Source: Pilasporangium apinafurcum
Taxonomy: Eukaryota; Oomycota; Peronosporomycetes; Pythiales; Pythiaceae
Assembly (NCBI GenBank): GCA_001600495.1
Contig: BCKE01000032.1
Location: 289,904-353,903 of the forward strand
Direction of reading: 5' to 3'
DNA: 64,000 nucleotides
A program made the position numbers and the translations under genes. The notes under the pieces are model-generated. The model had not been told where the DNA came from. It worked only from the letters and a program-made list of their open reading frames with translations, and did not search any database. Below are positions 24,002-35,195 of this stretch, in pieces (the stretch's first letter is position 1; every line of letters starts with the position of its first letter).

Positions 24002-25925
24002 CTAAACGTTCACTGTGTCGAGGTCTTGCACATCCAAGAGATGCGCATGTTCCTTGAGAATAGGCGCAATCTCTTCCGAGATGAACTCTTCGACCTGTTG
24101 TGGGCAACGGCCAATGAACAACGATGGATCCAGCAACGCATCAAGGTGTTCGTGCACAGGCTTAAACAATGGGTCAGTGGCGATACGTTCCAACAGGTCG
24201 TTCGCGGCACCTTCGACCTTGACGCGCTTGCCCGCCTCCATCGAGTGTTCACGAATGGCTTCGTGCAATTCCTATAGTGAGGATTGCCGCAGTAAACATC
24301 ACGAAGTTAGGAAACAGCCACATCCATCATATATATACAGCTATGAATGGTCATACCTGACGATCTCCACCAGCCTTGACACACGCCATCAAGATGTTTT
24401 CCGTCGCCATGAATGGCAGCTCCGCCTTGATATGCGCCTTGATCACGTTTGGCCAAACCTGCAACCCGTCTGAAACGTTGGTCACGAGGTTCAGAATCAC
24501 ATCCGTGGCGAGGAACGCTTCAGGAAGCACCATGCGGCGGTTGGCTGAGTCATCCAACGTTCGCTCGAACCATTGGGCGGCGTGAGTCTGCGCGCCGTTA
24601 TCCGTGAGCGAAATCACGTAACGAGCGAGACTACAGATACGTTCTGAGCGCATTGGGTTACGCTTATACGCCATAGCCGATGAGCCAATCTGATCCAGAA
24701 CCAATCATGATTTTCTATTAGTATAAGAAATAGTTACGTCACCATCTCGACATAATCGACATCTCTTACCTGGTTCTTTTCAAATGGCTCTTCAATTTCC
24801 TTCATGTTGGCGAGCAGACGGATATCACCTGTGTAAACGAGGAAAGAAGAGTACATGAGTACAGCTTCTTGAAATGATCTAAAATTTTAAACTAACACTC
24901 ACCAGCCATCTTGTAGGCCGACTGGGCAATGCCAGAAAGAATCGATAGCACGAAGTAATCGATCTTGCGGCTGTAGGTTTGACCAGACAACGGGATAACT
25001 TTCTTAAACCCCATTTGCTCTGCAACAAGCTCATTCAGCTTCTTGACCTATAAACACCAATTATACTCATCAGTACAATAAATACAAGAGCACTAAGTCA
25101 CGAAATTTGCACACCTTGGCATGATCGCCTTCGAACAAATCCAGGAAACTTGCTTGCGTACCGGTCGTACCCTTGACACCACGCATTGGCAGACTTTCGA
25201 TTTGCTCATTGAGGTGCTGGAAATCTAGCCAAAAGTCTTGCAACCACAGCGAGGCGCGCTTGCCGACGGTCACCAGTTGCGCAGGCTGAAAATGTGTGAA
25301 ACCCATCGTTGGCATATCCTTGTACTATATAACACAAATAGTACATCCAGACATAGTAAGATACAACGACTAATGGCTCATTTCGTAAACAAGATTCATC
25401 AAAAGTATAATACCTCCATTGCAAAGTCAGCAAGTGTCTTCATGGTCTTGAGCAGCTTGCGCTGAATCAATTGCAACCCTTGCTTGATCTGGTGCATCAT
25501 GGGAAACGTCAGTGTCAATCGTCATTTTTCCCCCTACAAAACTGTAATACTCTTACTTGGATGATATCCGCATTGTCACCAACGTAGCAACTCGTGGCAC
25601 CCAAGTGGATAATGGGCATTGCCACAGGTGCAGCCTTGCCAAACGTATGCACGTGCGCCATCACGTCGTGACGGAACCTCTTCTCCATCTCAGCGGCGTA
25701 CTCGTAGTCAATGTCGTATAAATGTTCCTTCATGGCATCCAATTGCTCCTGCGTAATGGCCAAGCCCAACTCCTTCTCGGCCGTCGCCAGCGCCAACCAA
25801 AGCTTGCGCCAGGTCGAGAATTTGCAGTCCGGGGACCAGATCTGACTCATCTCCTTCGTGGCATAGCGGCTCACGAGTGGGTGCTCGTAGCGGTTGTGCG
25901 CGGATTCCGATAGTTCGCCACTCAT
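24002..25925 (-). CDS. ADSL: Adenylosuccinate lyase
   Basis: Purine biosynthesis enzyme: splits SAICAR to AICAR and adenylosuccinate to AMP, releasing fumarate. Seven exons (on -): 25925-25557, 25488-25414, 25324-25115, 25047-24903, 24828-24770, 24689-24357, 24271-24002, giving ~486 aa, the normal eukaryotic length. The fumarase/aspartase-superfamily signature is intact ([15 protein letters not shown]), with the flexible-loop serines. Other conserved parts: [24 protein letters not shown]-like [17 protein letters not shown], and [12 protein letters not shown]. The ATG at 25925 was chosen because the longer frame begins with GTG. This is a housekeeping gene, predicted cytosolic, with no targeting signal seen. 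Confidence 0.96.
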
Positions 25926-26009
25926 CGAATATCTCTTCACGTTTGCTGTGTTCAGTGGCTGGTGGTGCTGTTTGCGTTTTGCGATGTCGAAGTTTGCGTG
26001 TTTTGATGG

Positions 26010-26050
26010 CCGTACGGACTTTACCTAATTAATACAGTATTACTCATAGT
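26010..26050. repeat. 41-bp dispersed repeat, copy 1
   Basis: This 41-bp sequence, starting CCGTACGGAC and ending ACTCATAGT, is repeated without a mismatch at 63836-63876 in the same orientation. Both flanks differ. It lies between the ADSL start and the Fanzor element, so it may be the end of a mobile element. Confidence 0.85.
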
Positions 26051-26272
26051 TACCTAATTTTTTCCTTATTTTTTATAAGAAATGGGTAAAATTGAGAGGT
26101 TAAATCTTGCAATATCAGCAATTCGTACTTTATCAAACCCGTTCGGGTTTCTCCCGTTTTTAGACCTGCTGGGTATGAGATATAATGGAGATCCATTACA
26201 TACCAACTGTAGCAACCAAAAACCTCAGCGCACGATCGGACGCCAAACTTCAACATTCTCCGATTTGCCACG

Positions 26273-27944
26273 ATGAAGAGAAGAGGTCGTCCACCAGATT
26301 TCGATGAGGAAGACTCTCACGATGACTTTGAAGACGTAGGGCTTCAAATTGGCACACCACGCTTGCGTTCCAGAGTCAAGTGCAACCAGAAGCCTTCAAA
26401 TCAAAAGATCACTACCAAACGCAAACGCGAAGAAGACGCCTCCACGGTCAATAAGGATGGACATCCATCTACATGGTTCAGACCTGCTATAGCAAGCACA
26501 TTGTGGTTCCCCGAGCGTANTGCGTTGCGAGTGGTGGATACGCGCATCAAAACAAGAAAGTCGAGGAAAGCAAAGATCTGTGGGAACAAAAAAGTTCGTA
26601 AGAAGAAACGCCAACAAAGAAAACATCGGGAAAAGCGGGTCAAAAACAAACAACCAGCGCATTTACGAAACNNNNNNNNNNNNNNNNNNNNNNNNNNNNN
26701 NNNNNNNNNNNNNNNNNNNNNTATCGCCCGATCTCACAATCAGGTAAAATGGCGGGATATTTCAGAAACAAGAAAGCATTAAGGCGTCATTGTCAAGCTG
26801 ACGATGAAGTACGGGGGTCTGCGTTTGGAGACTTTACGAAAGCGGTCGATTCATCGTTGGCGTTGTTTTTTGCCAAAAAGGAAAAAAATGAGAAGACCAC
26901 GTTCCCAGAGCTTCGCTTCAAAAGCAAGTTCGCACGCTCGAACTCGATTGAATTGCGTAGTCATTCGATCAAGATTGTGAAAAGCGGTGTTAGGTTCCAC
27001 CCAACTTTTTTTGGTTTCAAGAAAGACGAAGGAATCGAGGTGCGCGAGAAGCTTCCCGAACTCAACTATTCAGTTCGGNTGCGGCGCTCTCGTGAAGGTG
27101 AATATCATTTATGCATCCCTCGACACAAGGCATTCCCAATATCAACCTCAAATCGATCATGCGCGCTTGATCCAGGAGTACGCAAGTTCATCACGCTATA
27201 CGACCCCGACGGCAGGGTGTTATGTGTGGGTGATCCGAACAAAGAGCTCGTGCGGCGCTTTCANCTCATTAACACGTATAAGAGAGAGTTGTCGTTAATG
27301 GAGAACGCGATTGAGTCAACTACATGCAAGAAGTCCGTCTGTAATTGCAAGAGATTTTGTAAGACACGGACACGGACTGCGAAGAAGCAAGCACGACAAA
27401 GAATACGCACGAGCAAACGTCAGCGTTATCGTCTGCGACGCAAGATTCGGTTTCTGTTGAGAAAGGTGTCACGGATGGTCAACGATATGCACCAGAAGCT
27501 CTCGCGGTGGCTGAGCGACAATTATCATGAGGTACTGTTACCAAGGTTTCAGACAAAAAAATGGCTGCAAGATATGTACTTGAGGAAGTTGAAGATGCAA
27601 CACCAAGAAACTTATGGGAGCCAGAGGAGATGCTGACAGTACGTGGACGCAAGCGCAAGATTTCAAGTCCGACGACGCGGATGATGTTGGCTCAGGCACA
27701 TTATCACTTCAGAATGCTCCTAACACAGAAGATGGAGCGCACAGGCGGACACTTGGAAGAAGTCTGTGAGAGATACACGGCCATCTCGTGCTCACGCTGT
27801 GGGAAGATCAACAAGAGACTCGGTGAAAGCGAGACATTCAAATGCAAGAAGTGTACGTTTGATCACGATCGTGATGTAAGTGCCGCAAAGAACATCTTCC
27901 ACAAGAATATCGGCGGATCTATCTTGCGCGAACACTTCGNCTGA
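26273..27944 (+). mobile_element. Fanzor / TnpB-type RNA-guided nuclease element, reading frame broken
   Basis: Eukaryotic relative of transposon-borne TnpB nucleases. The frame from 26273 begins MKRRGRPPDF (AT-hook-like) and passes into a very basic, nuclear-localisation-like stretch (NKKVRKKKRQQRKHREKR). A 50-bp gap follows. After the gap the frame (26722-27556) carries the TnpB-like N-lobe (DEVRGSAFGDFTKAV) and the RuvC-I motif ALDPGVRKFITLYDPDG, with its catalytic Asp. Next is a Lys/Arg-rich helix and the RuvC-II region (EVLLPRFQTKK). The frame shifts at an A7 run (27554-27560). The C-terminal part, 27561-27944, has a zinc ribbon (CSRCGK...FKCKKC) and RuvC-III DHDRDVSAAKNI. Domain order is complete. 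The frameshift, single Ns and the gap may be assembly faults or real decay. Activity is therefore uncertain; the family assignment is firm. Confidence 0.85.
26672..26721. other. Assembly gap (50 N)
   Basis: Fifty consecutive N inside the Fanzor N-terminal region. A round number suggests a placeholder rather than a measured length, so the true coding length and frame across it are unknown. Further single Ns occur at 26520, 27079, 27264 and 27940. Confidence 0.99.
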
Positions 27945-28330
27945 TAAAGCAAAAAAATATCGAAGTCGCCTTCTTCGAGGAGTCCTGCCAGCTTTACTGG
28001 TGTTATAGGCCCAAGAGGGAGTAAGTGTCCGGTACTTTGGTATCTTTGCCATCTATGAGGATCTCCTTAGGCGTTACTTCCACACCACTGCAATCCATTG
28101 GCTATAAAACCTCATTTTCGGTAATGATTGGTTGAAAATAGAAAAAAAAAATATGTGTGGGTACGGACAGCTTGAATCGACATTGATATTGGATGTGGAT
28201 ATCAGCTCAAAGATACGATACACTTTGTATTCAAAGGCTAGACATGAATACGAACTCGAAATCTACGCCAGGCGCATCTATCACTATTTCCTTGTTGCTG
28301 CGACATTATGCAGCAACTTATTTGCATCCC
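27945..28330. other. 3' flank of Fanzor element; possible guide-RNA region
   Basis: 386 bp without a coding frame between the Fanzor stop and the AP-3 mu stop. Just after the stop a short hairpin is visible (TCGAAG ... CTTCGA, about 27959-27977). In TnpB and Fanzor systems the guide RNA commonly overlaps the 3' end of the nuclease gene and the element end. Placement here is inference only. The right boundary of the element is not identifiable by eye. Confidence 0.3.
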
Positions 28331-29960
28331 TCACAATCGAATTTGGAACCGCCCCGCCTTTGTAAGCGTTCGCACGCCCTTGTAAGGCTTGTACTTTTCG
28401 TTCGTGATTAGCAACGTCTCCACATTCAACCCCGAGACGGTCGCCATGGGGACTTTGAACCCAAGCAACACAATGGGCTTCTCGTCCGGGATCGACGCGT
28501 TTTGATGAAGGATGATGTTGCCCCGCAGTGTTGGATTCGTGCCTTTCTTGCCCATCTTGCCAACATTCCAGCGAACAGTCTTGGTTGATTCATCAAAGAG
28601 ACAGCTGCCATATTCTGTGTTCACATCCACCGTCCGAATACTCTTCGGAAAGGTCACGTCCACAGTCACGTCTTCCACTTGGAGGTTCTTCTTCGAGTTG
28701 GATGCGAGCGTTGGCATCCCTCTTGTCCCGATCTGCAAGTCCAATGTGCCTGTACCTTTGTCATTGTACGAGATTTGTGGGTGGCAGTATACTGGTGGTA
28801 CGAGCTGTTGTACCTGCACGCGGTACTGCATCAACTCGAATTGACCATCCGGTGGTACAAAGGAAATGACGCGTTCGCGCTCATATCGTGAATAGCGAAC
28901 ACAGGGATGGAACGAACAATCATCGATCACCGAGGGGTCCGTAAACACCATAGTCAAATCAGGGACACCCGACAAGCGACTGTTGCTGTGAATCACGCCA
29001 TTCACTTCGCACGAGATCATTTGGCCATTATAGTCCACAATGGCGTCGATTTCCTCGACAATATCAAAGTAAATCTCGTTCTGCGTGTACTTGACTCCAC
29101 TCTTGCGCCACGGGATGTTAGAGATCGCACCTTCGGGCAGAGTATTACTGACACGAGACTTCCCCTGCATATGACGAAGCGCATCTCAGTAATAGTTGGA
29201 GCATACACCGTTTGTAGCTTAAAGCAACGCCTACTTACTGACACCATAGCGGCAATGCGGTTGGCCGTAGACGGTGGAGCCACCATTGCTTTCAATGCGT
29301 TTGGTTCTGTTGTCAATGGATAACCATTGTCGAGCATTTCTTCCAACAGCTACAGACAAATACGAAATCAGCCAAACTAATAATGAGACAAAGATTATTT
29401 CATACACGATAGGCACCCACTTGTCACGTACCTGGTATACAGTCGAGAAATTGTCCTTGATAGAGTTCTCGTCAAAGTTACCGAAATAATCACGAAAGAC
29501 AGCAACCACGCGATGTAGAAACTCAATCACAAAAAGTGGGGAGATCTGCCAATAAGTACACAACACCGTTCACTTGGTCAAACATTCAAACACGGGTTTT
29601 CCTTAATCTCATCAACGTGTCTTGCACGAAGAACATGCTAACAAACACACCTCATTCGTTACGACCGCCAACACAAACAGATCATCCCGAAATACACTAA
29701 CGAGGTAGTACTTGTTGGTCACTATAATCGGTGGTACATCCTCTCGTTCGCGGTATTTGTTCACTTCTTCCATGAAGAAGTCGCACACATTCCGGCTAGT
29801 CAGTCCTCGCCAATGCTTCTCGATGATGACCTCACTGCAGGTATCCGCCGATGCATATAGTGAAGCCCAATCAGCTGTATGAACATGCGAAACCCTATGA
29901 TTTGTATGTGGGTCAGCTCGCTTACCCAGTGGTGGTGATAATAAACATCGACTGGATCAT
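28331..29960 (-). CDS. AP3M: AP-3 complex mu subunit
   Basis: Cargo-binding medium chain of the AP-3 adaptor, which sorts membrane proteins from endosome/Golgi to lysosome or vacuole. Five exons (on -): 29960-29926, 29834-29651, 29545-29432, 29349-29239, 29164-28331, ~425 aa. The longin-like N-terminus starts MIQSMFII and contains EKHWRGLTSRNVCDFF and PLFVIEFLHRV. The mu homology domain shows IPWRKSGVKYTQNE, FDIVEEIDAI, PDLTMVF, SFHPCVRYSRYE and FVPPDGQFELMQYRV. The terminal KYKPYKGVRTLTKAGRFQIR is typical of mu3 rather than mu1, mu2 or mu4. All phases close. The gene is complete. Confidence 0.94.
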
Positions 29961-30361
29961 CCCTCCTGTTGTCCAAACTCCAATGCGCTGTCCTGATCCG
30001 AGGGGTTCTCAATTCCACGATCTTTCTATGTTTTCTTTGCCTGTCAAATGGAAAAGTAAATTTTTAAAAAAAATTGGACCAAAATTGAAATTTTTTGACT
30101 GAAGAAGAGACGATACCTTTAATATCTCAATAAAAGACTATGCTGAAATAATCATCCAAATAGAGGACCTAGATCAAACAGATCAAATCGAAAAGATACA
30201 AAAACGGACGAACGTAACACATTCGAAAAACACGCAAAATCGAAACGAATGAAATTGTACAGATTGACACGAAGGTGAAAAATGTCGCTCTATCTCATAC
30301 GCTTTTACTAACGACCCTATTGACGAATTATTCCCTTCGTTTTCATCTCGAGTTCCTACAA
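29961..30361. other. Intergenic between AP-3 mu and URC1-like gene
   Basis: About 400 bp, AT-rich, with A-tracts near 30060-30100. It holds the promoter of AP3M and the 3' flank of the URC1-like gene. No reading frame, repeat or structural RNA was recognised. Confidence 0.4.
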
Positions 30362-32213
30362 TTATTCGTATTCGCTTGCACCACGGCCCACAACTGTTTT
30401 GAGCACTTCCTTGTCGACCTTATACACATTTCCGCCATTGTAGCCAGCATAGACTTTGGCAGTAATTTCAACCTTGGCATCCTTTGGTACAAGTTCCTCG
30501 GGGATAGGAATACGTTCCACAATCTCAATACCCTAATGACATCATGACAAATGATCAGTGAAGGATATAACAAGGCTTGTACAATGCAGTCTATTCGTAC
30601 CGATTTGATGATAGCATCATATTTCATGTCGCTCATAGACACAAAGCGATCAATCTTGGTAATACCGAGCCAATGCAGCGCATCCGGCATCAGAGCCTGG
30701 AAACGGACATCTTGAATACCGGCGACAGCTTGAGTGCAGTTGAAGTATTCTTCGGCACTATCGCCACCTTCTTGACGTTTGCGAAGGTTGTACACTAAAT
30801 ACTTCGTGACTTCGCCAAGCGCACGACCTTCCTTACGGAAGTAAACGATCACACCGGCGCTGATAGCAGTCAAGCAAACGTTAGCAATCAACATAAAGTA
30901 AATCGAACGAGTAACTTCACTTACCCTCCTTCCTGTGCTGTTTGGACGCACACTTCAATGGCATGAGCAAGATACGGTCGGCATGTGCAGATATCCGATC
31001 CAAAGACATCCGAGCCGTTGCATTCGTCGTGAACGCGAACAGCAAGCGTCTTTGTCGGATCCGAAATTGCCTCAACTGAGCCGAAAATGTAGATCGAAAT
31101 CCCTCCAATTGGTGGTAAAAATACCTTCAAGTCAGTTCTAGTGACTAACTCAGGGTACATTCCGTTCGTTTCTTGGAAAATTTGCTGACGAAGATTGTCT
31201 TCCGTGGTGTTGAAGCGCTCAGCAACCCCAGGGAGATACCAGACAGGATCAATAGCAGCTTTCGTAATGACAAGCTGTGATGATCCCTTCAGAATCTTTC
31301 CATCGGGCTTCAAGCGCCCAAGACGGACTGCCTCATTAATCTCAGGCAAATCCATATGCGCCTTAGTAACTGTAAATAATATCAACCCAAAAGTGTCAGT
31401 ATAGCATTCTTTGAACGTACAAGTCATTACATAGCTCGCGCAGCCTACCAGCAATAGTTGGTCGAATATCGTAACCCTTCTCGAAGTGTTCTGGGAAAGC
31501 TTCCAGTACGCAATGTCCAAAAGGATCAATGGTCACAATCTATCAGATGCATTCACAATAGTTAGGCAAAAATTGTTACAGAGATAGTAAACAATAATTT
31601 CGCACCTTCTTCGGATCAGACCACGATGGATGTGGTCCAATCTTGGCGGCTGGAGTCGTCATTGCTAGATTTGGAAGGGAAGCTCTGTCCAAATTTCCTG
31701 CTGCAATCTATAGAAAATAAGTGTCAGAACGATCGATGCATCTTCTATTGCAGCATGAGAAATACAACATCCACATACTGCAAGACCGCGATAGATGCAG
31801 TATGAGCCACCATGAGCGCCAATAGCGTTTCTGTACTTATGATGGCGGTTGGTGCCAATGACCGGCCCACGCACTTCAGGCTCAGCATGTCCCCACTGTA
31901 GATACAAAAAATATATGTCAGAATCTCTCTTATTTGTTTTGTCTCCAATCGCATCATGTTCTTCTTCTTGTACTTACCCGAATACGAACAGGTTCCACTC
32001 CAAATTGCTCGGCATGCGAGGTCAACGAGACATAAAACGTGTTAGGATCAAATTCATCCTTCTTCTCAATTTGTTTCACCACTTCGGCTGCATTTCCGTG
32101 TGTTAGTAAAATGTAACTGCTCTTTCAGCATAGGATCTTATACGGACGTAAGCCCTACCATCGACGGATTTCTTGCGCTTGCCGAGTGTATCGATCTTCT
32201 TCAGCGCGTTCAT
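30362..32213 (-). CDS. GTP cyclohydrolase II-like enzyme (URC1 / uracil catabolism type)
   Basis: Member of the GTP cyclohydrolase II family, closer in layout to fungal Urc1 of the uracil-catabolism pathway than to bacterial RibA. Eight exons (on -): 32213-32159, 32087-31978, 31895-31779, 31707-31606, 31539-31449, 31369-30925, 30859-30601, 30532-30362, ~449 aa. The catalytic half carries the three Zn-binding cysteines with RibA spacing (VHDECNGSDVF, then DICTCRPYL). It then has GVIVYFRKEGRALGE, corresponding to the EGRG catalytic-Arg loop. The N-terminal ~190 residues (RGPVIGTNRHHKYRNAIGAHGG; PHPSWSDPKK) are the URC1-type extension. Riboflavin synthesis is the alternative role. Family sure; pathway inferred. 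Confidence 0.85.
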
Positions 32214-33309
32214 GATAGCTTAGCTGGGTAGGGGAGGGCTCAGAGGGAGACGAGGGGAGTTACGACACGTTCTTCTTCCGATGAAGCACGTTCAATAATG
32301 CGAACGCCCCAGGATCTAGTGCGGAAAAGAATTCGCATTCAGCAGAGGTAACAGCAACAGCGAAAAAGAAGGAGGAGCCTTGAAGTTCACCCCTCCTGGA
32401 AACGACACTTCCCTCCTCTACGACGCAAGAAGGTAACCCACTTTTTTACAACATGTTTTTACCCTTTTTATCAGGTGTAAAAAGCCCAATTCCGAATGTT
32501 CATTGGTCAAAATACAGGTTGACGTCCCATGTTGTTGCGTCGAAACGTGGTGGTGATGACGTCCCTGGACAAATGAACTTGGCTAAGCTGTCTGCCGGTG
32601 AATGTGAATGAATGTGCTGCCCTTGCAGGAAAAGGTATGCATGCAGGCGTTGACTCCATTATCATGCAGCAAGAATCTTTATTGCATGAGAACCCTCCCA
32701 ACTACCATCTTTAATAGCAAAAATGAACTCTGATAACGGACAGATGGATACGTACTGCCAGGAAACGATGACACAGCTGGGCGAGAGGCACTAAGCGACA
32801 TCGTCTCATGCGTTTGGAGGTGCGAAAGGCAGCGAGATACATTCTCATCAAAATGAATTTTCGTCACAGAAAGAAGAGGAAGAAGGGAGAATGCAATCTC
32901 GTTTCCAAATCTTTCCTATTTTTAGCCTATCAGAGTCAGACAAAATTTGTAGCACAATAGACGTCCTTGAAGTTTTGTTGTGTCAAATTAAGGTAGGTTG
33001 TAAACCTATAAAATACCGGTATAAAAATGTAACCGGTAACCCATTGTACCGGTATTAACCGTATTTAACTGAATCACTTTGGTTTTTGAATGTTCAAAAG
33101 CCCCCTTTTCAGTTCAAAAAAACGAAAATTTAGGGAAAAAAAGCCCACAATAAAAGATCCGCAAGGCCCATACACAGCCAACAAAAAAGCACACGCGCAG
33201 TTTAGTTCCCAGTTTCTTCTTCTACGCGCTCTGTGTCTCTGTGTGTGGATATCTGTGCACATCACTCTGTTCATATTGCAATCTGCCCTCGCATCTCTCC
33301 AGACCAAAG
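32214..33309. other. Long intergenic region with ACCGGT repeat cluster
   Basis: About 1.1 kb between the divergent URC1-like and cyclin B genes, so it contains both promoters. No credible gene is seen; all frames are short. At about 33010-33060 three ACCGGT-centred words lie within 50 bp. The last ~250 bp before the cyclin ATG are probably cyclin 5' UTR and promoter. Confidence 0.5.
33010..33068. repeat. ACCGGT-rich short repeat, copy A
   Basis: Three words (TACCGGTAT, AACCGGTAA, TACCGGTAT) in ~50 bp, partly palindromic. Similar words occur at 54561-54582 and 63774-63800. This suggests a dispersed short repeat; similarity is limited to the core motif and its immediate flanks. Confidence 0.45.
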
Positions 33310-34828
33310 ATGCCGTCGCTGATCCACAACAACGAAAATGAAGTACCGGTCGATCTGCACAACCCCCGACCAACAAAAGTGAGCCGCAAGGTGAGATGAA
33401 AATGCTCTTCTTTTGGGACTTCAGCAGGGGGTTTTATTTGCTTACGCTTTCTATTGTTTGTGGGTGATGGATGATTGTGTCACAGACTTACAGACCGCTT
33501 GACGATAATGCGGGCAAGGCAGAAAAGCGTCCACGCGGACTGAAGCAACAGACGATGAGCAGCAGCACTAGCACTACGACTGGCCGCCGTGCAGTGCTGG
33601 GCGATGTCACCAACCGAATGGGCGTACGTTCTGATGTCGTTTATTCTATGCCAAATTCGTAAGAGATGGCTCATGTTTTGTATTAACATGATCACGTGTC
33701 TCCCTTGACACTACAGATTAAGAAATCCACAACGACTACGTCGAAAGGCTTGGGCGCGTTGCCAAAGAAGAGGACCATCCACCCGCGCCAACGCATGCAT
33801 CTTCCAGTGGCTATGACTCCATTGGCACAGAGTCTTGGCACAGTTGGCTTTGAAGAAAAAGTTTCTCCGTCGGCGCCGCTCGTACCAACAGCTGAATTGA
33901 GCGAGATCGTAGAGGAGGAAGAAGATCATGATATCGACTCGGCCGACAGCCATGACCCAACACAATGCTGGCAATATGCTGAAGACATTACCAAATACCA
34001 ACTGGAGACAGAAAAGAAGCGCAAACCGTCGGCGTCGTACATGTCCCGTCAATCAGATATCAACTCCAAGATGCGGGCTATTTTGATTGACTGGCTGGTG
34101 GATGTACACTGCAAGTATGACCTCGTGCACCAGACACTTCACATCGCCATTCACTTGATCGATCGCTACCTGGAACAAAATCTTTCGGTGCCTCGTCAAC
34201 GGCTGCAATTGGTGGGCGTAACAGCACTCTTTATCGCCTCCAAATACGAAGAAATTTATCCACCAGAAACAGAAGACTTTGTCCGCATCACAGACAATGC
34301 CTACACCCGTGACCAAGTGTTTCGCATGGAAGAGGAACTGCTGGCTACTGTGGGATACCGTGTGACATTCCCTACTGGTTATGAATTCATGAAGCGGTTC
34401 CTTAAGGCTGCGCGTACGTGTGATGACCGCGTGGAACACTTTGCACATTACGTCATTGATCGCAGCTTACAAGAGTACAAGATGATCAAATACCTTCCGT
34501 CAACTATTGCAGCGTCAGCTGTGCATATCGCTAGGACGCAAATGCGAGATCTTCCAGCTTGGGTAAGTTGGGAGAATTGCGTATGTTTTTGTCTTCTTCT
34601 CATTATTTATGCTGTCTGTCATTCTTGTAGTCGTCAACACTAGAACACCATTCTTCATACACAGAGACAAGTCTAAGTGACTGTATTGAAGACTTGAAGG
34701 AAATGCTTTGGAATGCTCAGAACGGTGTGGGCAAGACCAGCAAATTGACAGCTGTGCGACGGAAATTCAACAAGGAACGCTTTATGGGCGTGTCATCGCA
34801 CCCACTGGTATTCGATGATGCCAACTAA
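33310..34828 (+). CDS. G2/mitotic-specific cyclin B
   Basis: Regulatory partner of CDK1 that drives entry to mitosis. Four exons: 33310-33390, 33486-33623, 33717-34562, 34631-34828; 420 aa. The N-terminus contains a destruction box, R-A-V-L-G-D-V-T-N (about residues 56-64), which targets cyclin B to the anaphase-promoting complex. The cyclin box begins with the B-type signature MRAILIDWLVDVH, then LHIAIHLIDRYL, VGVTALFIASKYEEI and YEFMKRFLKAA. The second cyclin fold follows and the protein ends with VFDDAN. Spacing and length are normal for the family. The D-box plus MRAILIDWL makes B-type the best call over A-type. Confidence 0.95.
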
Positions 34829-35195
34829 ACACGCCTCGACCTGTCAGTTAGCCCCCAATAGTGATTGATTACCAGCCAACCCTGTGATTGTAAAGTGACA
34901 ATGGAGTTTTTCTCGTTAAACCCGGCACTGGACGAAAAATCGCTGAAGACGCGTGTAATTTTCTTCAGCGCTTATGTGATGTATAGTTTTCATTATTCTC
35001 ATTTATACTTTATCTTCTGCATAGAAAATTAGTGCCTACGTGAGTAAATCACGATGGTAAGTGGAAAGATAAAGATAAATGAAGCCCAAGAGCAAGCAAA
35101 ATGTTTGAAAAATGAACAAAACATTGGGATTTGTGTGTGTGTGGTGGGGAGGAATGAACTCTATCGATAGGCATACAGGAAGCGTGAGGTTGTAT
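34829..35195. other. Convergent 3' region, cyclin B / HGH1
   Basis: About 370 bp between two stop codons. It contains only 3' UTR-like AT-rich sequence and a short GT repeat (~35132-35142). No gene was seen. Confidence 0.4.

Noticed and set aside
35127-35145. GT-rich microsatellite
   Set aside because: Too short to be informative; ordinary simple sequence in a 3' region.
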